This document shows positions 20,650 through 31,327 of a stretch of 64,000 bases of DNA, one piece after another. The position numbers and the translations under genes were made by a program. Position 1 is the first letter of the stretch; each line of letters opens with the position of its first letter. The DNA lies in NCBI GenBank assembly GCA_964017235.1, contig OZ024936.1, positions 34,246,040-34,310,039 on the forward strand. Direction: 5' to 3'. The DNA is from Sabellastarte sp. h YS-2021. Its lineage: Eukaryota; Annelida; Polychaeta; Sabellida; Sabellidae. Under the pieces are notes generated by a model that worked only from the letters and a program-made list of their open reading frames with translations, ran no database searches and was not told the DNA's origin.

Positions 20650-21600
20650 CTAATCATTGTGGATCTTCTGTGCAGCCACAATGGGACCCAAATGGTACAA
20701 CTCAGAATCTGCCCAAGCTAAGTCCTTTAGATAGAACGGTGTAAAAGTATTGTGGGCTTTCCAATGACAGGCCGAGTGGATTTGATCTAAAGAAACCCCT
20801 CCTTGAAAAGCCTTGGAAGCCGCAAAGGCCCTGGCATCACGAGCCCTCACTTGATGTAAGTTCTGGGCTTCCTCATCTGATAGATGGTAACATAAGACCA
20901 TTGTCTGTTTAATCCATGAAGAAATAATGGCAGGGACAATATGCTTCTGAAAACTCTTGCGGAAAGACACAAAAACCAGGTCTTTACCTTTGCGCAGATC
21001 CTTGGTTCTATCCAAGTAGTAACGCAGAGCTTTGATTGGACAAAGAGATTTATCTTCCTTAAGAGACTTGTCCAAAGAAGGAGCCAAGGCTGGGATAACT
21101 ACTGGCGCCACTGAGGCTGGTCCCTCCCTGGCCAATTGGTTCTTGGATATGAAACTGGGAGAAGGGTAAAGTGAAACCTGACTCCAGTTTTCCTGGTGTC
21201 TGATGTTCCTGTATAGCCAAGCATGAATTTCACGGCGCCTTTTGCCTGAGCCCAGAGCTAACAGAAAGACTGTCTTAAAAGTCAAATGTTTAAGAGAAGC
21301 CTTTTGCATGGGCTCAAAAGGAGTCTTAGTCAACTGTTGTAGTAGCAGAGAAAGGTTCCAAGAGGGGACTCCTCGCCTGCTTTTGGGTTTATCCCTATGA
21401 AAATTCTCCAACAGGCGGGTTAAGTTTTCATCCTTACTGATGTTCAACCTATCATTGCCCACCATGTCCGCAATAGCAGTTCTATAGCCTTCAATGGTGC
21501 TAGGTTGGAGTTATCTCTCTTTGAACAGATGCTAAAGAAAATCCGCAATCTGGCTCACAGAGGGCGACCTGAAGTGCACCTCATGTGAGTCACACCATTT
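20650..21600 (-). pseudogene. Tyrosine recombinase region of DIRS element A
   Basis: The conserved catalytic surroundings of DIRS recombinases are visible: an Arg-bearing SGKRRREIHAW block, an H--R-type segment ending in RARDARAFAAS, and HW followed by a Tyr-bearing FYLKD segment. In the family this enzyme integrates the circular DNA copy. It belongs to a broken element. Confidence 0.8.
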
Positions 21601-24107
21601 AACAAAAATGGCCCACTTTGACTTGTGCACGGCTCTGGTTGAGAGTCTGTGAGGAGCCTCAATTCTTGCTGCCACTTCATCAGTGAACCCTTGTTTCTGA
21701 ATGGCAGAGGCTCTAGGAACCAAGCATGCAGATTCAGATTGCTGAGGTTCCTGTGAAGGAGGCCGTTGAAAGGCTGTGTCACCAGATCCCTTTGAAGTGG
21801 AAGCTGGAAGGGGATCTGAACTGATAGATTGACCAGGTCCCAAAACCAAGGCATGTTGGGCCACCCTGGAGCAATTAGAATCATTCTGCGACAGCCCTGA
21901 TCCATCACCTTGGAGATCACTTGGTTGAGCAGAGAAACTGAAGGAAACGCGTAAGCATCCAGATTCTCCCATGGCAGAATCAGGGCGTCTACCGCCCAGG
22001 CTGTTGGATCCGGTACCGGTGACACAAAGTTTGTGATTGAAACGGGTTGCAAACAGGTCTACCTGTGGTTGGTCCCAGTTCGAACACAAGAGATTGAACA
22101 CCCGCTGAGAAAGGGACCACTCTGTCTGGATCACCTGACTGTGTCTGGACAGTTTGTCCACTATCACATTCAAGCGACCTGGGATGTGTCTTGCCCGTAG
22201 GACTATTCCCCAGGGATGGCACCAGGACAGAAGTCTCCATAGGAGGGCACAAAGAGAGCCTGATCTCATACCTCCCTCCTTGTTGATGTAGGAAACCACA
22301 GTTGTGTTGTCCGTTGCTATCAGAACAATCTGGTCCCTGCAAAGATTCTCGAAACTCTTGAGGGCCAGAAACACTGCTCTTAGCTCCAAAATATTTATGT
22401 GGAGGCGACTTTCTGGGTCTGACCAAATGCCTCTTGCCGTGGAGTCCCCTAAGTGAGCGCCCAGCCTTTGTTTGAGGCGTCTGTAAACACTTGCAGAGCG
22501 TGTTGCAAGGGGTGCAATGGCTGGCCCCAAAGTACATTGCTCTCTCTCAACCACCAATCTAGGTGAGGATGAAGAGAATGGGGCAAAGGTATGACCTGTT
22601 CCAGAACCTCCGGAACATGCCAGTGTCGCTTCAAGTGCCACTGGATGGGCCTCATGTGAAGGCGGCCTGACCAAACTTGTTTCTCCGTCGCTGTGAGGAG
22701 ACCTATCAGAGACATGAACTGTCAGACTGTGCAACAGTTCCGGTCTTTGATAAATTGTAACTTTTGCTTCAGGGTAGACCACCGGTCCTGAGTGGGCAAG
22801 ACCTGACTGGTCAACAGGTTGAACCGGTAACCGACGAAATTGAAAACCTGTTGAGGAGTCAGTTTCGATTTCTTCATGTTTACTACCCAACCCTTTGAAA
22901 TTGAAAACCTGTTGAGGAGTCAGTTCCGATTTCTTCATGTTTACTACCCAACCCTTTGCCAAGAGGGTCCGGGTATGTTGTAGGCAAGTTGCCTGGCATG
23001 GGGCTCTCAGCAACCAGTCTTCTAGGTACTGGTGGATTCTGATACCCCTTGCTTGAGCCATCAGCTTGACCTCTTTGACAAATTTGGTGAATTCCAACGG
23101 GGCTGTTGCCAAACTAAAGGGAAGGGATGTGAACTGGTAATTGACCTTGTTCATGTGAAACCTTCAGATTTTTCTGGACCTCTGGGCTATGGGCATCGCT
23201 GAAGTCCAACGACGTGACCCATTCCCCTTTTAGAAGAGACAACCGGATGGTCTCTGGGGTCTCCATTTTGAAGGTGTTTGTGGCCAGGAAAAGATTGAGC
23301 TTGCTCAGGTCCAAGACGCCATTTTCTGTTGGGCTTTGGAACCAGAAAAAGACGGTTGTAAAAGGCCAGAGATGACCTGACAACCACCTTTTCTACAGCT
23401 TGCTTTTGTATTAGAGAGGCCAGAGCTTCCAAAAGACTTGCATATTTCCTCACAATCAAGGGAAAGCGGCTGAGTTGTGGCTTTTCCCCGAAAGGAAGAT
23501 TGTAACCGTCCCTTAGCACTGAAACTACTCTGGGATTTGCACCCAACCTTTGCCAAACTTGCCAGAAGCTCTGAAGCCTTCCCCCAACACTGATCTCTGT
23601 GACAACATGTGGGACATTTGGAACAGATGGGGCAGAAAGACATTGATTTACACAAGAAACACCTTTGACAAGCTTTATTCTGTTCAGACCATGACTGGGT
23701 CCTAAGCCTTTCCTTTGTGGCTGCCCGTGAATAGTTACAATAGGAACAGGATTGACAACGTTTATACATGACACATCTTGTTTGCAATTCTGAAACATTA
23801 AAGTCTGTTCTTGAGGTGTCTCTCCTACCACTAACTCCAACCTTTGACTGCTGAGATTCAACTTGGTTGGAAAACAACTGTAATTGTCATTTATAAGACT
23901 TAAGGCCACGTGCTTTGGAAAAATGAGGGTTTGCTCTACCACGTGCACAGCCTCTACCTCTATTTCTGGAGAACTGTCTCCATGGTTGTTGTTCCTGTTC
24001 AGTTGATCCAGAACGTCTCGGATTATCTCTCCTTTCATAAGGCCTATATCTGAAGTTTCCCCTCCAATTGGAGCGCTGGGAGGCGCCCGGACCGGGCCCT
24101 GGAGCAA
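21532..24107 (-). pseudogene. Reverse transcriptase-RNase H region of DIRS element A
   Basis: RT motifs include NRLFLVPKPN-KWR, the METPETIR-SLL-GEWVTS-DF segment and a degenerate Y-EDW at the YxDD site. RNase H motifs follow (LELRAVFLALK, ATDNTTVVSYINKEGG, NVIVDKLSR), and after them the PGWPNMPWFWDL-type C-terminal domain typical of DIRS. The region is fossil and broken. Confidence 0.8.
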
Positions 24108-24197
24108 CTCCGGCTGACACGTGCTTATTTATATCCTGTTTAGCAGTGTTGAGCACTGAGTCGGGGAAGAGGCCATAACCAAACATAGGAGCGTGTC

Positions 24198-25667
24198 TCA
24201 GTAAGTTCCAGTAAGCAATGACATACCCATAGCCATTGAGACGTTTTGGTGGAATGCTAGCAGATCCTTAATATCTTTGAGAGCTTCAGTAACGTCCTTA
24301 GGAGCTTTGTCCTTGTTGATCTTGCTGCACAGAAAAGAGATGTTGGAAGTGATCCTTTCTTGCAGTTCGGAAGTACAACGGTTAAATCCAGCAGCACTGT
24401 TCACCACGTTACTTCCTTCACGGGCACAACGCTCCCACCTTCGCAGGTACTCCTGGGAAGTGGGCCTGAAAGGTGGGCCAGAAGGTGAATAAGAGGAGGC
24501 CTTGGTGATTCTTGGGAATTGAGAATTTACTTTAGCCTCACTGCTACTCCAGCTAAACACACTCTTCCCTGGTCGGTGTGGACCATCCTGTCTAAATGTA
24601 TGCATTTGGTACCACCGGCTCTGGGACTTGGGTATTTTAATAAACTGATCCTTCTTAAGGCCAGCAGAGTCTTGTGCCCTAGAGGGATATCCTTCGGCTA
24701 CGCTGGTATTGAGTTTCTCCAATTTTTGGCAAAGCCAATCATCCAGAGGCATGGCAACAGATATACGGACCGGTTTCCTAGGGTGTTTGCCCCTCCATGG
24801 ATTGTTAGACTTGTCTGGCTCCGACAAGTCGCTCTCAAATACCGGTATGAAGTCTCAGCCCATAAATGAGCGCACTGACCTGACCGTCTCACGAAAAGTC
24901 ATATCTTCGGTCTGCTCTTGTCTTTCTAAATTGTCTGAAGATACTTCACCCTCTTCAGCCAAAGGGTTATCCTCATCAGAAACAGGGTGTTCCGGTGGAT
25001 CCCTATATTCTTGCTCAGGATATGTCATAGCACCGGCGAAATCACTAGAAGTAGCAATGATAGGTGCCATGTTATACTGTGCAGAATAACTGGTGTCCAT
25101 AGTCCCTTGACCGGTCTGAGAAACTGAAGAAATAGTCTGAGCAGTAGGACCGGTAGACTCAAGTTCCTGACCAGTGAAAGATGAAGAAGCAGAAGAAACC
25201 GGCCTAAAAACGGGTTCCTGCATGTCATGCTCTTAGCAGAAGCCGGTGGATCAATCACAACAGAGTCTTTGGGCTTTTCACTCTTAGAAGATTTGTGACT
25301 CCTCTTTCTTGATTTAGCCTCAGTCTTTGTCAAGTAGGGGAGCAGGTCCGTGCGCAGATACCTGCGCAGTAGATTGAGGGGGTGCTTCTCCTTCCATATC
25401 AACAGTACTGATAATAGTCACATCCTTAGGGGACACCAAAGTACCTGCTCTTCTTTCCTTACGGATTTTATATGATGGAGTAGACAAAGTCTCACGCTGA
25501 GCATCAGTAAACCTCTCACAAATTAAACAATCTTGTCCCTTGACACAAGGATCATCACCAACCTTCTTATGGCGGCAACGCGCACATTTTTCATGAGAAT
25601 CAAAGGCGGCCATAGCATGACCGCATGAGCCGCGCCTCTGCCCCTTTAACTTTCCTGGTGATGCCAT
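24198..25667 (-). pseudogene. gag-like region of DIRS element A
   Basis: The start has a compact Cys/His cluster (DSHEKCARCRHKK, then DPC, DCLIC) of the kind seen at the N-terminus of DIRS/Ngaro gag-like proteins. It is followed by a long acidic, Ser-rich segment and a DDWLCQKLEKLN-type conserved block. The region is broken. Confidence 0.7.
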
Positions 25668-25979
25668 GAAAATTCAATATTCTAATAAACTCACTTTTGT
25701 TGTAAAATAGCTAGTATAACACACAAATATTCCGAAATGGTACACTGTCAAAAAATTGACTAACTCCTTTCGCGCAAAACAAAAAGAGGAAGAGTGCATG
25801 CGCGAGCATGCGCAGTACTCTGGCAGGGAGGCTACACAGCCACCTGGCGAGTGAACAGGACACTACCGGTCCCGGCCAGAGCCCAGCTCAGGATGTTTTT
25901 TTCTAACGTTTGGCGAGACCGGCAGTGTGTCGGCCAAATGCATCTGTCCACTAGGTAAGATGTATTAACGCAATAAAAG

Positions 25980-26930
25980 GTTTCCTTTGTAAGGTTCCAA
26001 TAAATTGCTGATATTTTTTTTAACTTATGAGTTTAAGGTTGTCATAGTTTTGTGTCACTGGCAGCTGTGATGGATCACATATATGGCCAGCATCGTATCA
26101 CAATTTATTTCTGAGAAATATCTTAAAAATTGCTTGTAAGATGAATTGAAATTTAGCATGTGGATGTTGCCGGTCATCAATATGTTCCCTGTTTTAAGAT
26201 GGCCTTAAGCTGCCACGAATAACACAGTTATATTGAATTTGACTTTTGCTATTTGTGGGTGATAGCATAAAATGGCTTCACAGATTCAAATCAAATGTTG
26301 TATGTGGATGTAACTGGTCTTTAAGGTGTGGCCTATTTTAAGGTGACCTTAAATTCTTAGTGCTAACATAATTAAATTGAAATTAACTTTTTTTCATTTC
26401 TGAAGAGCATCTTAAAACTGTAAAACCTAGTCCTGAAGGTGTGGCCTATGTTAAGGTGACCTTAAGCTCCTATGTGTAAAAAAATTATACTGAGCTATAG
26501 TTTTTCTGTTTCTGCAAAATATACCAAAACTGGCATGGCAAATTTGATCTATATTTTGCAGGTACGTTTAACTTATTTTGCAGAAATGCCCTGTGACTAT
26601 ATTGTTGTGACCTTAAACTCCCAGTAATGACATAATTATAGTTACATTTCTTTTAAAAGTTTGGATAATATGTTAACTTATGTGCAATAGATTTTAAGCA
26701 CATTTACATTTTGGATATAACTTACCTTGAACGGAGTCTACATGATTAGCATGACCTTAAACTCTTATCATTTGCATTAACTTACAGTTTAAGGTTAGGA
26801 CATATTTTTATGATATTTGGACAATATTATAGTGGTAGTTGAGGGTTTTTATTTGAATTAAACATGTACACATATCTAGACCAAAACAATATCACCATAA
26901 AAAAACCAATAGTTAAAGAAATGAATTTAA
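25980..26930. repeat. Satellite-like tandem repeat, unit about 145-150 bp, right part
   Basis: Same family as 19430-19926. Units have TTTAGCATGTGGATGT, AAGGTGTGGCCTAT-TTAAGGTGACCTTAA and CTCCCAGTAATGACATAATTA, with high divergence between units. Noncoding. Confidence 0.55.
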
Positions 26931-27181
26931 GGTTACAACATTTTTAATTAAAACTTTCAGGAAATGTCCTAAATGGGACAAGGAACAAGTGATTAGATTT
27001 TGGGAGTGATCTGGATCACTGTCTGGATAATCTAGATCCAGGCTGCCAGATGCGTTTGTGAACAAGATAACTCAAAAACTTATGGCGGATTTTGATGAAA
27101 TTTTCAGGATATGTCTGAAAAGGTAAAAGGAAGAAATGGTTAAATTTTGGGAGTGATCCGGATCACTATCTGGATCCATGA
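26931..27181 (+). repeat. GGATC-type tandem element, left part (interrupted by DIRS element B)
   Basis: Two units of about 115-120 bp contain GATTTTGATGAAATTTTCAGGA, AATGGGACAAGGAACAAGTG-TTAGATTTTGGGAGTGATC and GGATCACTGTCTGGAT (each shown with gaps). The same sequence continues at 33717-33945, so DIRS element B is inserted in it. Confidence 0.65.
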
Positions 27182-27456
27182 ATTGCAAATTTAATAAGTA
27201 AATTAAATTTTTATAAGTTAATACCCTATCCAATGGACAATAGCTTATCCGGTCGGCGCGGACCGGCCCGCCAAACGTCAGAAAAAGACGTCCTGTGTCT
27301 CCACCGGCTAGGCCGGCCCAGTACTGTGCACTCGCCAGATGGCGTGTCGTACTTCCTTCCTGTCTAGACAGAGTGACGTCATAGCATCTTTTTCGTTGTC
27401 TAAACCTATTAGACCCCTAGTAAGCTGATAGCGGGGTCGGTGGGAGGGTCTTGTGT

Positions 27457-27549
27457 GTCCATTGGATAGGGTATTAACTTATAAAAATTTAATTTACTTA
27501 TTAAATTTGCAATTTTATTGCGTTAATACATCCTATCCAATGGACAATA
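27457..27549 (-). repeat. Internal complementary region of DIRS element B
   Basis: TGTCCATTGGATAGGGTATT and the following bases complement the left end; TTTTATTGCGTTAATACATC and the following CTATCCAATGGACAA complement the right end. The two halves meet at ATTTGCAATTTTATTGCG, marking the circle junction and hence the exact element ends. Confidence 0.88.
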
Positions 27550-27729
27550 ACTGAATAACTACCGCTTGGTCGGCGGGTAAGTTACTAGGGACTAAAAATT
27601 TAACTCATGTTAGAGATAATGACAATTCCTTCTTTAAGCCTGGGTAGACCTTGAAGTCAAACACCCTTAAGGCTATGGTCGAATATCATCATCCGGTTAA
27701 CCGGAAAGGAACCATCAGAGTCGACCTTG

Positions 27730-27741
27730 CCCCCCCCCCCC
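27730..27741. repeat. Poly-C tract (12 C) in DIRS element B
   Basis: Positionally equivalent to the C tracts of elements A and C, about 180 bp past the internal complementary region and before a T-rich stretch (27829-27850). Confidence 0.85.
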
Positions 27742-27916
27742 TTTTTAACAGACCTGCTCTGAGGTAGGGGAGGAGAGGGATGAGTTCAGTCCCATAGCAT
27801 TAAGTCTCCCGGAGGAAGTACGTGAGATTTTTTTTTGTTTTTTTTTTTGTTGCTCCTTAACTGTATGTGCAATATATACAAATATGTACAACTATGTACC
27901 TATGTACAGATCTCCT

Positions 27917-29000
27917 CTAGGTACCAGTCTGTTGGTGGATCTGCAGAGCAGCCACAACAGGACCAAGATGGTAGAGCTCTGAGTCAGCCCAAGCCACATC
28001 CTTCAGATAGAATTGAGTGAAGGTATTATGAGATTTCCAGTGGCAGGCTGATAAGATCTGCTCCAAGGAGACTCCCGACTGGAAGGCCTTAGAAGCAGCA
28101 AAGGCCCTCACATCATGAGCTTTGACTTGATGTAGGGTGTGGGCCTGGTGATCAGAGAGCTCATAGCATAGGATCACAGTCTGCTTGATCCATGAGGAGA
28201 TAGTGGCAGGTGAAATGTCTTTGTCGAAGCCTTTCTTGAAGGAGACAAAAACTAGTTGTTTGTCCTGCCTAAAGTCCTGTCCAAATAGTAGCGCAAGGCT
28301 CTGACTGGACAAAGAGATCTATCAAACTTGAGGGATCTATCCAGAGTAGGAGCCAGGGCTGGTATGACCACTGGGGCTACACTCTCTGGACCCTCTTTGG
28401 CCAGCTGATTCTTGGAAAAAGAAAGCTGGGAGATGGAAACAGGGACACCTTAGACCAATCGGATTGGTGTCTGATGTTCTTGTGCTGCCATGCATGGATC
28501 TCACTCCTTCTTTTACCAGAACCCAGGGCCAAAAGGAAGACAGTCTTGAAGGTCAAATGCTTCAGAGATGCCTCCCTAAGAGGTTCGAAAGGAGCCTTTG
28601 TTAGGTGGTGTAGTACCAGGGAAAGGTTCCAGGAGGGTACTCCCCTCCGCCCTTTGGGTCTATCTCTGTGGAAACTTTCCAAGAGACGAGTGAGATTATC
28701 ATTTTTGTTGATATTGACTGTTGTATCACCTAGTTTATCAGAAATGGCAGACCTGTATCCATCAATGGTGCTGGGCTGTAACTTCTTGTCCTCAAAGAGG
28801 TACATTAGGAAGTCAGCCACCGACTTTACAGGTGGTGACCTGAAGTCCACCTGATTAGCGTCGCACCACTTTGTAAAAATGGTCCACTTTGCCTCATAGA
28901 CTGATCTGGTTGATCTTCTTTGAGGAGCCTCAATTCTTGCTGCCACTGCCTCAGAGAAGCCCTGTTCTTTGATTTTTGTGGCTCTAGGAGCCAGGCATGG
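27917..29000 (-). pseudogene. Tyrosine recombinase region of DIRS element B
   Basis: Conserved blocks in order: SGKRRSEIHAW, a HDVRAFAAS segment with the H--R pair, and ACHWKSHNTFTQFYLKD with the candidate nucleophilic Tyr. Upstream lies an SRTS/STRSVYEAKW-type N-terminal recombinase domain. In this family the recombinase frame overlaps the end of the RT frame, as here. The predicted role is integration of the circular intermediate. Confidence 0.82.
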
Positions 29001-31327
29001 AGATTTAGATTTGTCAGATTTCTGTGAGGGATCTGATTGAAGGGCTGTGTTAGCAGACTGGGCAGGTTGGGCAGGCTGAGAGGGACCTGACTGGACATGG
29101 TCACTAGGTCCCAAAACCAAGGCATGTTGGGCCACCCCGGGGCAATCAGAATGAGTCTCTTGCACGGGGAGTCCAGTAGCTTCTCCACCACTTTGCCCAA
29201 TATGGCGGTCGGTGGGAAGGCGTATGCATCCAGATCGTCCCATGGCAGAGTAAGTGCATCCACTGGTACAGCCAGGGAGTCCGGTACTGGAGAGACAAAC
29301 TGAGGTAACTTGTGGTTGAACCTCGTGGCAAATAGATCTATTTGAGGCCAGTGCCATTGGTTGCATATTTGTTGAAGGAGGGACCACTCTGTTTGGATGG
29401 TCTGACCCAGCCTGGATAGCTTGTCTGCTATCACATTTAGATGGCCTGGGATGTGCCGGGCTTTTAGAGTCACTTGTCGCTGGGAACACCAGGTCAAGAT
29501 TCTCCACAGTAGGGCACACAGTGGGCCCGACCTCATGCCTCCTTCCTTGTTTATGTAAGCTACCACTGTAGTATTGTCGGTTGCCACTAGAACTATTTTG
29601 TCTACACAGAGGTCTTGGAACTCTTTGAGGGCTAGAAACACTGCTTTGAGTTCCAGATAGTTTATGTGCAGCTTGCTTTCCGGCACCGACCAGGACCCTC
29701 TTGCAGTGAACTCGTTTAAGTGAGTGCCCCACCCTTCTTTTGATGCGTCTGTAAATATTTGCAGAGCATGTTTTACTGGGTGTAATGGTTGACCTTGAAG
29801 CACATTGTCTTCCTCTAGCCACCATTGTAAGTGAGGGTGTAGGGACCTTGGTAGCGGGATAATTTTCTCTAGAGATTCTGGTACCCTCCAATTGTTTTTG
29901 AGATGCCACTGTATGGGTCTCATGTGTAGTCGGCCGAGGTGAACCTGCTTTTCTGTGGCTGTTAGAAGACCTATCAGGGACATGAACTGCCGGACCGGAC
30001 AGGCCGGTAGCAACAAAAGTGTTTTTATCTTGTCCTGAAGGCTTTGCCACCGGTCCGGAGTCGGTCTGACCCGGCCGGACCTGAGGTCAAACTGGTAACC
30101 TACAAAGTCGAAGACCTGTTTGGGTTCCAGCTCTGATTTCTCTAAATTTACCAGCCAACCTAGGTCCTGGCACATTTTGACCAGGATTTGGGTATGTTGG
30201 AGACAAATTTGCTGGGATCTGGCCCTCACCAACCAGTCGTCTAGGTACTGGTGGATTCTTATACCCTGGTGGATCGCCATCAGTTTCACCTCTTTCGTTA
30301 TCACAGTGAACTCCAAGGGTGCTGTTGACAGACCAAAAGGCAGTGCTTTGAATTGGTATGTCCGCCCCTGGACATGAAATCTCAGATATTTCCTGGACTG
30401 TTCCTGTATTGGTATGTGGAAGTAAGCATCCTTGAAATCTATCGAGGTAACCCATTCCCCTTGTAGGAGGGAGGTCCTGATAGTTTCCGGTGTCTCCATT
30501 TTGAATTTCTCCACCTTGAGAAATTGATTCAGATTGCTTAGGTCCAAAATCGGCCTCCACTTGTTGTTGGGTTTTGGGACTAAAAAGAGTCGGTTGTAAA
30601 ACCCCAACGAGGCTTGGTTGTACACCGGTTCTACAGCATTTTTGTCGATAAGCTGATTCAATGCCTCTAACAGGTAGCTGTTCCTGTGAGGATTGGCACA
30701 GCAGCTTATGACTGTGGGAATTCTTGTGAGTTTTGGCCGGATCCGAAAGGGGAGGGTGTAGCCCTCTTGGAGGATTTGAACCACTTTCGGACCGGCACCC
30801 AGGTCCAGCCAGGTTTGCCAAAAGTTTTGAAGTCTTGCCCCTACAGGCAGTTTTGACACAACATTTCTGACATTTGTTACAGGTCGGGCATAAGACAATT
30901 GAGTGACACCAGAAACACCTTTGACAGATTTTAATGCACAATTTGTAGAAAAACAAACTGCTGCCCCGGGACTTATTTCTTTCTTTTGCGAATGCCCGGG
31001 CGCAGTATGAACATTTGGAACAACAAGAGGCTTTACATTTAAAAATGTACGAGAGTCTATTGTCTGTGGTGTGCTCCCGACCAACAGTCTTGTATGGAGC
31101 TTTGTTACAGAGTAATTGTCATTTAAAAGACTGTTGGCCCTTGGCTGGTCGCAAGGAGTAAGTTGAGGCCTTGGATCTAGGCTTTCTGTACCGACCCTTC
31201 CCAATATTTTTCCATGCTGGCTTGTCACCTTTCTTATCCGGACGCCTGTCCGATCTTCTGTCCGATTTGTCATATGGCTGGAAACGGACCTTGTTACGTG
31301 AAGAGCCAGGGTGTCCTCGCGTTTCAT
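28826..31327 (-). CDS. Reverse transcriptase-RNase H frame of DIRS element B
   Basis: A single 833-codon open frame. The N-terminal third is family-specific. RT blocks follow: NRLFLVPKPNNKWRPILDL, VTSIDFKDAYFHIPI, FKALPFGLSTAPLEFT and the catalytic HQYLDDWLVRA. RNase H then shows FTDASKEGWGTHL, LELKAVFLAL, ATDNTTVVAYINKEGG and NVIADKLSR. The C-terminal domain with APGWPNMPWFWDL is typical of DIRS and is often described as methyltransferase-like (assignment uncertain). The element copies RNA into circular DNA in this family. The initiation codon is uncertain. Confidence 0.88.
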   Translation of the reverse strand: MKREDTLALHVTRSVSSHMTNRTEDRTGVRIRKVTSQHGKILGRVGTESLDPRPQLTPCDQPRANSLLNDNYSVTKLHTRLLVGSTPQTIDSRTFLNVKPLVVPNVHTAPGHSQKKEISPGAAVCFSTNCALKSVKGVSGVTQLSYARPVTNVRNVVSKLPVGARLQNFWQTWLDLGAGPKVVQILQEGYTLPFRIRPKLTRIPTVISCCANPHRNSYLLEALNQLIDKNAVEPVYNQASLGFYNRLFLVPKPNNKWRPILDLSNLNQFLKVEKFKMETPETIRTSLLQGEWVTSIDFKDAYFHIPIQEQSRKYLRFHVQGRTYQFKALPFGLSTAPLEFTVITKEVKLMAIHQGIRIHQYLDDWLVRARSQQICLQHTQILVKMCQDLGWLVNLEKSELEPKQVFDFVGYQFDLRSGRVRPTPDRWQSLQDKIKTLLLLPACPVRQFMSLIGLLTATEKQVHLGRLHMRPIQWHLKNNWRVPESLEKIIPLPRSLHPHLQWWLEEDNVLQGQPLHPVKHALQIFTDASKEGWGTHLNEFTARGSWSVPESKLHINYLELKAVFLALKEFQDLCVDKIVLVATDNTTVVAYINKEGGMRSGPLCALLWRILTWCSQRQVTLKARHIPGHLNVIADKLSRLGQTIQTEWSLLQQICNQWHWPQIDLFATRFNHKLPQFVSPVPDSLAVPVDALTLPWDDLDAYAFPPTAILGKVVEKLLDSPCKRLILIAPGWPNMPWFWDLVTMSSQVPLSLPNLPSLLTQPFNQIPHRNLTNLNLHAWLLEPQKSKNRASLRQWQQELRLLKEDQPDQSMRQSGPFLQSGATLIRWTSGHHL

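Larger units (their letters stand above)
19927..25979 (-). mobile_element. DIRS-type tyrosine-recombinase retroelement A (broken)
   Basis: A roughly 6.05-kb retroelement on the minus strand. It shows all DIRS hallmarks: terminal inverted repeats (about 19927-20130 and 25778-25979), an internal complementary region (20195-20290), a gag-like region with a Cys/His cluster, a reverse transcriptase-RNase H region and a tyrosine recombinase region. No target-site duplication is evident, as expected for recombinase-mediated insertion. The two termini differ at a dozen or more positions, so this is the oldest of the three copies. It looks broken in several places (roughly five or more). Its termini differ from those of B and C, so it belongs to a separate subfamily. 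Confidence 0.9.

Noticed and set aside
20407-20721. Plus-strand open frame starting with polyproline
   Set aside because: It is the poly-C tract and recombinase 3' region of a minus-strand DIRS element read backwards.
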